A stretch of DNA of 8,218 bases from Solirubrobacterales bacterium. Lineage in GTDB: Bacteria > Actinomycetota > Thermoleophilia > Solirubrobacterales > Solirubrobacteraceae. Positions 1 through 6,824 of the stretch are shown piece by piece (positions within the stretch are counted from its first letter, which is position 1; every line of letters begins with the position of its first letter). The stretch is taken from positions 1 to 8,218 of the forward strand of contig JAFAZB010000307.1 of the NCBI GenBank assembly GCA_019240015.1. The letters run 5' to 3'. Below the pieces are notes generated by a model that was not told the origin of the DNA, ran no database searches, and worked only from the letters and a program-made list of their open reading frames with translations. Both the position numbers and the translations under genes were made by a program.

Positions 1-239
1 ACGTTGGGGAGGCTCAGCTGGCTGATCGCCGACAGCGCGACCAGCGCCGCCACCAGCGCGCCGGCGCGGCCGACGGTCGCCTGCGAGGCGTGGTGGGCTG
101 CGACGTACCAGTAGCCCACGCCCAGCAGCGCGGACAGCGAGCTGTTCAGCGCGAGCGCGATCCCGTTGCGATACAGCGGCGTGCTCAGGCGAGCGCCGAT
201 CCCCCGCACCGACGACAGCGCGCTCACGGGTGGTCTCAC
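1..239 (-). CDS. Wzx-like polysaccharide flippase, N-terminal fragment
   Basis: This reading frame is cut by the left window edge; about 79 codons are visible. It starts with GTG at 239-237, which overlaps the TGA stop of the upstream glycosyltransferase (GTGA, 238-236). A second in-frame GTG at 227-225 is an alternative start, and neither has a clear ribosome binding site. After about 22 mostly polar or basic residues comes YRNGIALALNSSLSALLG (residues 23-40), which opens a first membrane helix (about 25-48). A second helix follows at about 58-77. An RNG/ALN entry into helix 1, a YWYVAA-like end and an SAISQLSLPN stretch are typical of the N-terminus of Wzx/MATE-like polysaccharide transporters, which flip lipid-linked oligosaccharides across the cytoplasmic membrane. 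The family call rests on this short part only. Coupling to a glycosyltransferase fits an EPS role. Confidence 0.72.
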   Translation of the reverse strand, partial: MRPPVSALSSVRGIGARLSTPLYRNGIALALNSSLSALLGVGYWYVAAHHASQATVGRAGALVAALVALSAISQLSLPN

Positions 240-1522
240 GGGTGTCCGCCCGACGCCGGCGAGCGCGCGCCGGCCCCCAGGAGCTCACGGAGCAACGCCG
301 CCTGGAGGTCGGCCTGGCGGGCCAGCGTGTGCCTGGCGAGCACCTGGTCGCGCCCCGCGCTCGAGATCCGCCGCCGGAGGTACCCGTCGGTGAGCAGGCG
401 GGTGAGCTGGACCCCGAGGTCGGCGACGTCGCCCGGACGTGCGAGCAGACCTGTCGCCTCGTGCTCGACCACTTCCGGCACGCCGCCGCTGGGGAACGCA
501 ACCACCGGACGGGCGCAGGCCTGCGCTTCCAGCACGCTCAGCGGCAATCCCTCGAGCGAGCTTGCAAGCACCAGCGCGTCGCTCGCGCACAGCAGCTCGC
601 GGACGTCGTCGCGGGCACCCAGAAACCGAACCCGCTCGCCGAGCAGCTCCCGGCCCAGCGACCGCAGCCGCTCCCCGTGCTCGGGGACCAGGCTGGGGGT
701 ACCGGCGATCGCCAGCTGGCAGCGGGCGAGGTGGCTCGGGAGGCCCGCAACCGCTCTGATCACCTTGTCGATCCGCTTGAGGGGATCGAGCCGGGAGAGT
801 GTCAGCAGCACGGGCGCCGAGGGGTCGGCCGCGAGCTCGGCTCGGACCCTGGGGTCGGGCGCGGAGGGGAAGAACACCTCGGGATCGATTCCGTTGTGGA
901 TCACGGTCACCCCCCGGCGCGAGAGCGTCGGCAGCGAGGCGGCCACCGCGTTGCTGACGGCGATCGAGGCGCTGGCACCCCGGACGGCGAGGCCGCGCAT
1001 CCTGCCGAGCAGATCCGGCTCGCTCTGCTCGTGGAGGTGCAACACCGCAGGGATCCGCGCCAGCCGGCCCGCGAGCGCCCCCTCCAGGTGCGACCAGTGA
1101 CTATTGGCGTGCAGCACGTCCGCCTGGCACGCGCTGGCGAGCGCCGCGGTCCGCCGGGCCAGCGCGATCACGCGCCCCACTTCGCTCGCGGCGGCGACCG
1201 GGTGCAGCCGTCCGCTCGCGGTTCGGACGCTGCGGGTGAAGGGCGCGCGTAGCTCGCGCGCATCCAGGCCGGCGCGGCGCCACTGCGCTGCCGTCTCGCT
1301 GCCGGCGGGCGCGGCGAGGACCTGGCGGATGCCGCGCTGCTCGAGCAGTGGCGCCAGCGCCAGCAGGTAGCGCTGCGCTCCGTAGAGACCCTCTGCGTGC
1401 TCCACCACCAGGACCGTGCACCACGGCGCGGCGCCGGGCATCACGCTGGCGGGCACGCGCCCCGAATCGGGGCGCCGCCCATTGGAGGTGGGCCACAACG
1501 GCAGCTGAGTAGTGGATGCCAT
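236..1522 (-). CDS. GT4-family glycosyltransferase (GT-B fold)
   Basis: A full-length protein of 428 residues, normal for cytoplasmic retaining GT4 glycosyltransferases that move a sugar from an NDP-sugar to a glycan or lipid acceptor. The acceptor-side Rossmann half spans about residues 35-205 (VLVVEHAEGLYGAQRYL near the start, LHLHEQ at 161-166). It is followed by IHNGIDPEVF (208-217), the usual junction to the donor domain. The donor domain holds SRLDPLKR (243-250), with the phosphate-binding Arg/Lys, and the E-x7-E motif EGLPLSVLE (E324, E332). GGVPEVV (346-352) is also typical. Donor and acceptor cannot be deduced. The first 34 residues precede the first beta strand and look dispensable. 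An ATG at 1441-1439 (residue 28) is an alternative start, and neither start has a clear ribosome binding site. The 3' end overlaps the flippase start by 4 bp. The gene diverges from the GH16 gene. Confidence 0.9.
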   Translation of the reverse strand: MASTTQLPLWPTSNGRRPDSGRVPASVMPGAAPWCTVLVVEHAEGLYGAQRYLLALAPLLEQRGIRQVLAAPAGSETAAQWRRAGLDARELRAPFTRSVRTASGRLHPVAAASEVGRVIALARRTAALASACQADVLHANSHWSHLEGALAGRLARIPAVLHLHEQSEPDLLGRMRGLAVRGASASIAVSNAVAASLPTLSRRGVTVIHNGIDPEVFFPSAPDPRVRAELAADPSAPVLLTLSRLDPLKRIDKVIRAVAGLPSHLARCQLAIAGTPSLVPEHGERLRSLGRELLGERVRFLGARDDVRELLCASDALVLASSLEGLPLSVLEAQACARPVVAFPSGGVPEVVEHEATGLLARPGDVADLGVQLTRLLTDGYLRRRISSAGRDQVLARHTLARQADLQAALLRELLGAGARSPASGGHP

Positions 1523-1624
1523 GCTTGGCGGATATGGAGACGTGCCACCGGTCGACTCCGTGTCACCGGCGGCTCAGGGGAACGCCCGCGACCGAGATTC
1601 TAGGTGGACGCCGGCTCCTGCACT

Positions 1625-1640
1625 GGGGCCGTATGTCCCC
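1625..1640. promoter_or_regulatory. Imperfect 16-bp palindrome, possible operator
   Basis: GGGGCCGTATGTCCCC reads as an imperfect dyad: 12 of 16 positions match the reverse complement, with GGGG/CCCC ends around a TA centre. It lies between the divergent GT4 and GH16 starts, 70 bp before the GH16 ATG, a plausible place for a regulator to act. In DNA this GC-rich, G-run/C-run pairs arise often by chance, and no regulator family is recognised. Confidence 0.2.
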
Positions 1641-1687
1641 AATTTGAGGTACTCGTGTGTAACCTGCACCCGGGGCGTGGGGATCAC

Positions 1688-1702
1688 ACGGACAGTGACC
1701 GT
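1688..1702. promoter_or_regulatory. Imperfect 15-bp palindrome next to the GH16 start
   Basis: ACGGACAGTGACCGT has symmetric half-sites (ACGG-x-CA, centre G, TG-x-CCGT) with one mismatched pair. It ends 7 bp before the GH16 ATG at 1710, so it could be an operator or a small hairpin covering the ribosome binding site in mRNA. It also contains the alternative GTG start at 1695. The evidence is symmetry and position only. Confidence 0.2.
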
Positions 1703-1709
1703 AGACAGG

Positions 1710-3485
1710 ATGTCGAGAAAGCGCCGAGCTGGCTTGCGGGCGTATCACGCCGGGGTCCTGGTGGCGCTCGCAGTCGCCCTGGGTGGCACCGCCTTGGCAG
1801 TCAGCACCGCGACGGTGGCCGCCCGGTCGTCGATCCCGAATGGCAACCTGATCCCAAACCCCTCATTCGAGGGCTCCACCGCGGGCTGGATCGCTTACCA
1901 CGGGCGCCTGAGCAGCAAATCGGCCACCGACGCGCCCGACGGTGCCGCGGTCGCCGAGCTGCGCCGGACATCCAGCCAGCTCTACGCGATCCGGTCTGCG
2001 ACCGCCGTGGCCTTGTCGGCGGGCACGACCTACGTCGCGACCGCCTGGGTGTCGGCGGGATCGCGTTCGGCGCGCGGCAAGCGAGCCGTGCTCGCGGTCC
2101 GGGAGCTCGGACCCCGCGGTGACCCGCTCGAGATCATCGCCTCACTCCCGTGCGCCCTGAGGAGCGGATTCCAGCCGATCAGCGTGAGTTTCGCAGCCCG
2201 CGTCGGCGAGCGGGCCGAGCTCGAGGTCCTCCAGCGGGATGCGAGCCGGGGCGACGCCCAGCTGATCGACGCGGTCACGCTCGCGCCCGAGGCCCAGTTC
2301 CTGTTCGCCGATCACTCCGCTGATGGCTGGAGTACCGACGGCAGCGGGGGAATCCTCTTGCCGTCGCCGCCTGGCACCCATGTCCCGTCGCTGGCGCTGT
2401 CGCTCACGGGGCGGGGCAACGCGGCGTTTCGCTCGCCCGCTTACCCCACCGGGATCGTGACCGGCTCCGAGGTCACCTACCGGCTCTTCGCGCCCGCTAG
2501 CAGCGCCATCACCGCGGTCCCGTACACAGTCGACCGGGCATGGAGGTACACGTATCTGCGCCCGGTGCCCGCACTTGCCGGGTCGTGGCGCACGATCAGC
2601 TTCAGGGTGCCCGCGCTGGTCGGCGGCATCAGGTACTTCGGCGTCCAGTTCCTAGACGGACAGGGGTGGGCGGGCACGCTTTATCTGGCCGATGTGCACT
2701 CCGGTCCAATCACACCACCGGGGGTGTGGCGAAACGACCCCTGGCCGACCGGGGCGCCACACGGGCGACCGGTGCCGCAGGGGCCCCCGGGGCCGTGGGC
2801 GCTGGCGTTCGAGGATGAGTTCGCCGGGTCGGCGCTCGACCGGCACGAGTGGAGTGCGTGCTTTCCGTGGGGGTGTGCCGGTAACTACGCCTCCGAGCTG
2901 CAGTGTTACCGGCCGGGCAACGCGGTCGTGTCCGGCGGAGCGCTGAAGCTCCAGGCAACCAGCGCTCCCAGTGCCTGTGACGGTCGCCGTCGACCGTACT
3001 CCTCGGCGCTGATCACCACTTACCACTCATACAGGTTCCGCTGGGGCTACGTGGAGGTGCGCTTTCGGCTGCCGTTTGGCACGGGCTTCTGGCCGGTGGT
3101 GGAGCTGTTGAGTGCGGGGCTGACCTGGCCGCCCGAGATCGACGCCGTCGAGGCGCTCGGCCGGCAGCCCAACACGATCTCGATGCACTATCACTACTCC
3201 AGGAGCGCGTACGCACCGGGCTGGGAGTACACCGGCCCTGACTTCACCGCCGGGTTTCACACGGTGGGGGTGGATGTCGAGCGGACCGCGATCAGGTGGT
3301 ACGTGGACGGTCAGCTGTGGGCACAGTTCGCGGACCGCGCAGCGCTCGCCGTCCTGCAACAGCCGCTCTACCTGGCGATCGGACTGGCGCTGGGAGGCCC
3401 CTATCAGGAGGGGCCTCCCCCCAGCCAGCGCTTCCCTGCCTCGATGCAGATCGACTACGTGCGCGCCTGGAAGCGGCCCGGGTAG
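1710..3485 (+). CDS. Secreted GH16 endo-glycanase with two N-terminal beta-sandwich modules
   Basis: From ATG 1710 this is a 591-residue exported enzyme. The start was chosen because it gives a Sec-type signal peptide: basic n-region SRKRRAGLRAYH, hydrophobic core about 15-37, likely cleavage near A38. GTG 1695 is an alternative, and no strong ribosome binding site is visible. Module 1 (about 42-195) opens with NLIPNPSFEG and resembles CBM4/9-like jelly rolls. Module 2 (about 195-330) looks similar in kind. A Pro/Gly-rich linker (about 330-362) leads to the GH16 domain (about 363-588). That domain has FEDEF (367-371), the active site WPPEIDAVE with nucleophile E476, D478 and acid/base E481 (beta-bulge ExDxxE form), and a C-terminal MQIDYVRAWK strand. 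Four cysteines in the first third of the domain may form disulfides. GH16 enzymes cleave beta-1,3/1,4-glucans or galactans; the substrate is unknown. Context suggests it acts on the locus's own polymer. Confidence 0.9.
   Translation: MSRKRRAGLRAYHAGVLVALAVALGGTALAVSTATVAARSSIPNGNLIPNPSFEGSTAGWIAYHGRLSSKSATDAPDGAAVAELRRTSSQLYAIRSATAVALSAGTTYVATAWVSAGSRSARGKRAVLAVRELGPRGDPLEIIASLPCALRSGFQPISVSFAARVGERAELEVLQRDASRGDAQLIDAVTLAPEAQFLFADHSADGWSTDGSGGILLPSPPGTHVPSLALSLTGRGNAAFRSPAYPTGIVTGSEVTYRLFAPASSAITAVPYTVDRAWRYTYLRPVPALAGSWRTISFRVPALVGGIRYFGVQFLDGQGWAGTLYLADVHSGPITPPGVWRNDPWPTGAPHGRPVPQGPPGPWALAFEDEFAGSALDRHEWSACFPWGCAGNYASELQCYRPGNAVVSGGALKLQATSAPSACDGRRRPYSSALITTYHSYRFRWGYVEVRFRLPFGTGFWPVVELLSAGLTWPPEIDAVEALGRQPNTISMHYHYSRSAYAPGWEYTGPDFTAGFHTVGVDVERTAIRWYVDGQLWAQFADRAALAVLQQPLYLAIGLALGGPYQEGPPPSQRFPASMQIDYVRAWKRPG
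3392..3419. terminator. Perfect 10-bp GC hairpin at the convergent gene ends
   Basis: GGGAGGCCCC (3392-3401) and GGGGCCTCCC (3410-3419) are exact inverted repeats around an 8-base loop, TATCAGGA. The structure lies inside the GH16 coding sequence (encoding GGPYQEGPP), about 64 bp before its stop. It is also about 74 bp beyond the stop of the oppositely oriented methyltransferase. With only 7 bp between the two stops, any terminator must lie in coding DNA, so this may act for the leftward transcript. No T-run follows on either strand, so it is not a classical intrinsic terminator. Confidence 0.4.
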
Positions 3486-3492
3486 CTGCTCT

Positions 3493-4308
3493 CTACAGCC
3501 GCGCCAGCGCGCGCGCGTCGGTGGCGTGGAGATCGAACGAGTCGAGCAGCCCGAAGCCGCCTGAGGCGAACTGGTCGGTGACGTAGTCGCGCAACTCGCG
3601 GGCCTCTTCCAGGGTGAGCCAGCCGCGCGCCGTGTCGAACGGCAGCGGGCCCGAGGAGCCGATCCGGAAGTACCAGCGCCCATCGAACAGGGCTCCCCGG
3701 GCCAATCCCCGCCCCCGCTCCAGGCCCGCCTGGAGCTTGGCGTGCGGGGCCACGCGCCGGACCGCGTGCCAGCGGCGGGTGGGGGGCGAGAAGCTGAGCT
3801 GGTGGATCAGCTTGAAGCGGTCGAACCCGAGCTCGGCCATCCGCTCAAGAAACGGATACTCAGACAGCTCAACCGACATGAACCGGGGGCGGAATCGATC
3901 GCTCAGCCCTTCCAGGCAGTAGCGATCGTTGCCCTCGATGTCCACCTTGCAGTAATGCGGCAGTCCGTGCTCCGCGAACACTTCCACCAGCGGACGAAGC
4001 CGGACCGACACCGGATGGTGACTGTTTCCGTTGCGGCTGGCGACGCTGCGATCAAACGAGCTCCAGGCGGTCCAGTCATCACACACCCAGAAGGTGGCCT
4101 CGCCGTGGCTGGCGGCGATCCCCACGTCGAGCACGGTCAAGCGCCCGTCGCGCAACTCGGTTGCAAATCCCGCCCTCGCTCGGGCCGCCAGCGCGGGATT
4201 GGCCTCGATCGCGACCACTTTGTAGCCACGCCTGAGGTAGTAGGCGGAGTCGGTGCCGACGTGCATCCCCACGTCGTAGATCAGGTTGTCTGTGACTGTT
4301 GGTGACAC
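3493..4308 (-). CDS. FkbM-family SAM-dependent methyltransferase
   Basis: A protein of 271 residues, normal for the FkbM family (Methyltransf_21), whose members transfer a methyl group from S-adenosylmethionine, often to hydroxyls of sugars or polyketides. SAM-binding motif I is LIYDVGMHVGTDSAYYL (9-25). The ribose-binding acidic residue is E35 in VVAIEANP (32-38), and the family-typical KVDIEGND lies at 121-128. GSSGPLPFDTARGWLTLEEA (218-237) looks like the C-terminal segment of full-length relatives, so the protein appears intact. The start is GTG 4308, only nine residues before motif I, supported by AAAAGGAG upstream. It follows the membrane-protein gene by 2 bp, so it is probably translated from the same mRNA, and it converges on GH16 with a 7-bp gap. 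Methylation of a sugar in the EPS repeat or its precursor is the natural inference; the acceptor is unknown. Confidence 0.88.
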   Translation of the reverse strand: MSPTVTDNLIYDVGMHVGTDSAYYLRRGYKVVAIEANPALAARARAGFATELRDGRLTVLDVGIAASHGEATFWVCDDWTAWSSFDRSVASRNGNSHHPVSVRLRPLVEVFAEHGLPHYCKVDIEGNDRYCLEGLSDRFRPRFMSVELSEYPFLERMAELGFDRFKLIHQLSFSPPTRRWHAVRRVAPHAKLQAGLERGRGLARGALFDGRWYFRIGSSGPLPFDTARGWLTLEEARELRDYVTDQFASGGFGLLDSFDLHATDARALARL

Positions 4309-4310
4309 GG

Positions 4311-6824
4311 TTACGGAAATCTCCTTTTGAGTCTTGGGATCGAGCGCAGATCAATAGCCGACGTTGTCACTCTTCCGGGCGACGACGAGGCCGGTCGCAA
4401 CTGGTAGATGCGTACGTCCTTGTTGCGGTACCAGAGGCGGAAGCGCGGCGACCCAGCGACCGCCCGCTCGAGGTTGGCCAGCTGGCCCGGCGGGGTGAGG
4501 CCGAATACCGATGCGTACTCCATCTGCGAACTGGAGAAGACGAGGAACCCGTTGCGGGCGTATGCCTCGATCAGGCTGATGACCGTCGGTAGGTCGGCCG
4601 GCCCGAGCCGGCGGTAGCGAAGTGTGTTGGCGGCGAGCAGGTTCGGATCGTCGTCTCCCTTGGGTCCCAGGAAGCGGTCGTAGTTCTTACCGAAACGGAT
4701 CGGGAAGTCCGGTCCCGAGAGCATCAGCACGGTGCCCTCGGGAGCGTGGGTGTAGAAGTACTGGGACGCGCTGACCTCCGAGCTGGGGAGCAGGTTCAGC
4801 TCTGCCATCCCGTAGAAGGAGGGAAGGAACAGCGCCGCCATCGCCGCGGTCAGCGCGCCGAACACCAGCAGCCGCGCGGCCCGAGCACGGAAGGTGGAGA
4901 TCGCCCACCCGATCAGGATCGCGCAGCCGGGGCTCGAGAACAGGATCACCCGGAGCGTTGCCTCGCCACCGTAGTTGTTGCCGAAGATCACGCCGAACGG
5001 AGTCAGCGCGAGCGCCGCGACGGGCAGCGCCGTGCGGCCGAGCCCGCGCCGGGCCAGGATCAGCGCGGCAAGCCCGCCGGGGAGCCACAGCAGATAGGTC
5101 AGCAGCTGCGAGGTCCGAGCGTTGAACACCTTGCCCGCGCTCGGCGCGATGTCGTAGAGCGTGGAGTGCTGGACATTGTTGAACGGGTCGATGCTCGTGA
5201 ACAACCCGTAGTTGTGCTGGATGTAGGTCAGGTTGGGGAGCAGGTAGCCGATCGTGATCGCCAGCATCCCCAGGAACACGGTCCGCCGGGGGCCGATCAC
5301 GCCCAGCAGGCCGAGGGCCCCGACCTGCATCAACAGCATGTACGGCGTCAGCTGATGGGTCGCCGCGATCGCGAAGTCCAGCCCGAGCACGACCGCGATC
5401 GCGCCGCGGCGCGGCCACGGCAGGCGCACGGGGGACCGGGCAGGCAACTGCTTGCGGCGCGACGCGAAGCGAACGAAGCGCACGAAGCGCTCGTGCGGGG
5501 CCTCGGTCGCCAGCGTCCGGAACAGCACCAGCAGCGCCGTGAGGCTGAGCACATAGCCGGTCGCCTGCGGCGCGAAGTAGGTCTGGCCGACCCACTCCGC
5601 GACGAGGAACACCAGGGCCGCCGCCCCGGCGATCCGGATATCCCGGGTCAGGGCCTTGGCGATCGCGGCGATCAACAGCACCGCGACCGTGGTGAAGAAC
5701 AGCTCCGCCCAGCCCGCGTACGCGACCGGGTCTCTGAGCCCCGAGAGCTCCGAGAAGCTCGCCGCGAGCGCGAAGAAACCTGGCCAGCGGTTGTAGATGT
5801 CAACCGAGCCATTGACATGGCCGTGCAGCTCGATGAAGCGGACCACGCCGATGTGCTTGTAGACCCACGAATACTGGGGCACGGCAGAGATCGCCGGCAC
5901 GGTCGCGTACAGCACGACCGCCAGCCCGAGCACATAGGCACCGATGATCCATCCACTGCGACGAGGGCCCCAGACGGCGATCGTTGCCCCGATCACGATC
6001 AGCGCCAGCGCGCAGTACCACGAGCTCGGCAGCGCCGGCGGCAAGCCGTACTGCCCCAGGTGAGAGGTGTCGATCGCGGGCAGCGAGAGCGCCCACAGCA
6101 CGGCGGCGGTGAGCAGCGGCGACAGCGCGGCGACTGCGGGCCCGCACGCTCGCAGGCGCGCACGTCGCTCGCGGCGCCGCGGCGTCCTATCCCGAGCCAG
6201 CGCGCGGCCGGCGCCCGCCAGGTCGCGCACCAGCAGCCCGGCCGATCCGCCGCCGAGCACGACGGCCATTCCCACCGGGTGCCAGAACGTGCTCCACACC
6301 ATCGCCAGGCTCCCGAGGATCTCGATCCCCAGACTGAGCCCCACCGCCAGCGCGAGCGCGCTCAGCGACTCGTCGACTCCAAGCGCGATCAACAGTCCGC
6401 CGCCGGGGACCGCGATCGCCGCGAGCAGGATCGCCTCCGGGCGCGCCGGACCCAGCCCTCCCGCGGCTGCCCACGCCCCCAGGACGAGCACGCCCAGCAG
6501 CGCCAGGTCGACCCCGACCCGGCGGCGCAGCGTCGCACGCTGGGGCGCCGGGTACCCGCTCTCCGGGGTCGGGCGCGCGCCGGTACGCCGGGCGCCGCCG
6601 CGGCGCGCCCGAAGCTCAGACTCGAGTCCCTCCCGCCGGTTCAGCTCGCTGGAGCGCTCGAGGATCGCCTGCTCGACGAACGGCTCGATCTCCACCGGTT
6701 CGGGGTGGCTGACCGCACCGGTGGCCGCCCGCACCTGGTCGCACCAGCGCTGATAGAGCGTGGCGTGGCCACGCGAGCCATTGATCGTCCTCCGACCGGA
6801 TGGCGGACGCCGGGTCTCGATCAT
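4311..6824 (-). CDS. Large polytopic membrane protein, GT-C/polymerase-like, function unassigned
   Basis: From ATG 6824 the protein has 837 residues; this start overlaps the upstream hydrolase stop as ATGA, while an ATG at 6887 would lie deep inside that gene. Residues 1-102 are soluble and charged, with a helical acidic/basic stretch at about 44-78. About 16-17 hydrophobic segments then follow between 105 and 670, with an arginine-rich loop (205-226) and a basic loop (443-473), both probably cytoplasmic. Residues 671-837 form a soluble tail, probably outside the membrane. Conspicuous motifs are YKHIGVVRFIELHGHVNG (322-339), IYNRWPGFF (343-351) and THQLTPY (489-495). The architecture resembles GT-C membrane glycosyltransferases using polyprenyl-phosphate sugars and uncharacterised actinobacterial membrane proteins, but I see no decisive catalytic motif. 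A polymerase or ligase of the EPS pathway is an alternative. Coding is certain; function is inferred from context. Confidence 0.8.
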   Translation of the reverse strand: MIETRRPPSGRRTINGSRGHATLYQRWCDQVRAATGAVSHPEPVEIEPFVEQAILERSSELNRREGLESELRARRGGARRTGARPTPESGYPAPQRATLRRRVGVDLALLGVLVLGAWAAAGGLGPARPEAILLAAIAVPGGGLLIALGVDESLSALALAVGLSLGIEILGSLAMVWSTFWHPVGMAVVLGGGSAGLLVRDLAGAGRALARDRTPRRRERRARLRACGPAVAALSPLLTAAVLWALSLPAIDTSHLGQYGLPPALPSSWYCALALIVIGATIAVWGPRRSGWIIGAYVLGLAVVLYATVPAISAVPQYSWVYKHIGVVRFIELHGHVNGSVDIYNRWPGFFALAASFSELSGLRDPVAYAGWAELFFTTVAVLLIAAIAKALTRDIRIAGAAALVFLVAEWVGQTYFAPQATGYVLSLTALLVLFRTLATEAPHERFVRFVRFASRRKQLPARSPVRLPWPRRGAIAVVLGLDFAIAATHQLTPYMLLMQVGALGLLGVIGPRRTVFLGMLAITIGYLLPNLTYIQHNYGLFTSIDPFNNVQHSTLYDIAPSAGKVFNARTSQLLTYLLWLPGGLAALILARRGLGRTALPVAALALTPFGVIFGNNYGGEATLRVILFSSPGCAILIGWAISTFRARAARLLVFGALTAAMAALFLPSFYGMAELNLLPSSEVSASQYFYTHAPEGTVLMLSGPDFPIRFGKNYDRFLGPKGDDDPNLLAANTLRYRRLGPADLPTVISLIEAYARNGFLVFSSSQMEYASVFGLTPPGQLANLERAVAGSPRFRLWYRNKDVRIYQLRPASSSPGRVTTSAIDLRSIPRLKRRFP
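4321..4328 (-). promoter_or_regulatory. Shine-Dalgarno of the FkbM gene, inside the upstream CDS
   Basis: Read on the minus strand, AAAAGGAG ends 12 bases before GTG 4308. It is the clearest ribosome binding site in the window and fixes the FkbM start. It encodes part of LKRRFP at the C-terminus of the membrane protein. The local sequence is A-rich compared with its surroundings, as expected if the site is selected. The spacing is somewhat longer than the usual 5-9 bases. Confidence 0.6.
5465..5491. repeat. Three tandem 9-bp units inside the membrane-protein gene
   Basis: CGAAGCGAA, CGAAGCGCA and CGAAGCGCT follow one another directly and share the first seven bases. The period is three codons, giving FVR-FVR-FAS on the coding (minus) strand, residues 447-455 of the 837-aa protein, in a basic loop predicted to be cytoplasmic. 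Gain or loss of a unit would keep the frame. The array is short and could be chance. Confidence 0.55.

Larger units (their letters stand above)
1523..1709. promoter_or_regulatory. Divergent intergenic region between GT4 and GH16
   Basis: This 187-bp stretch is the only sizeable non-coding DNA in the window and should hold the promoters for the leftward GT4-flippase unit and the rightward GH16 gene. It is visibly less GC-rich than the flanking genes, for example around AATTTGAGGTACTCGTGTGTAA at its centre. The plus frame stays open across it, so it could be mistaken for an N-terminal extension of GH16, but that translation resembles nothing and precedes a good signal peptide. No canonical -35/-10 pair with 16-18 bp spacing was found. 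TAACCT at 1660-1665 is a possible -10 hexamer, without a matching -35. Two imperfect palindromes are listed separately. Confidence 0.5.

Noticed and set aside
90..1252. Overlapping plus-strand open frames of about 336 and 340 codons
   Set aside because: Both are antisense to the GT4 gene, whose E-x7-E and NGID motifs are unmistakable. The plus-strand translations are Ser/Arg/Ala-rich without recognisable features.
1512..1709. N-terminal extension of the GH16 protein from ATG 1512
   Set aside because: It would overlap the start of the divergent GT4 gene and bury the signal peptide 66 residues inside the protein. The extension has no recognisable sequence.
6565..6608. GC-rich inverted repeat GGGCGCGC...GCGCGCCC
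   Set aside because: It lies in an Arg/Gly-rich coding stretch of the membrane protein, where alternating GC runs pair by chance. Its position suggests no function.
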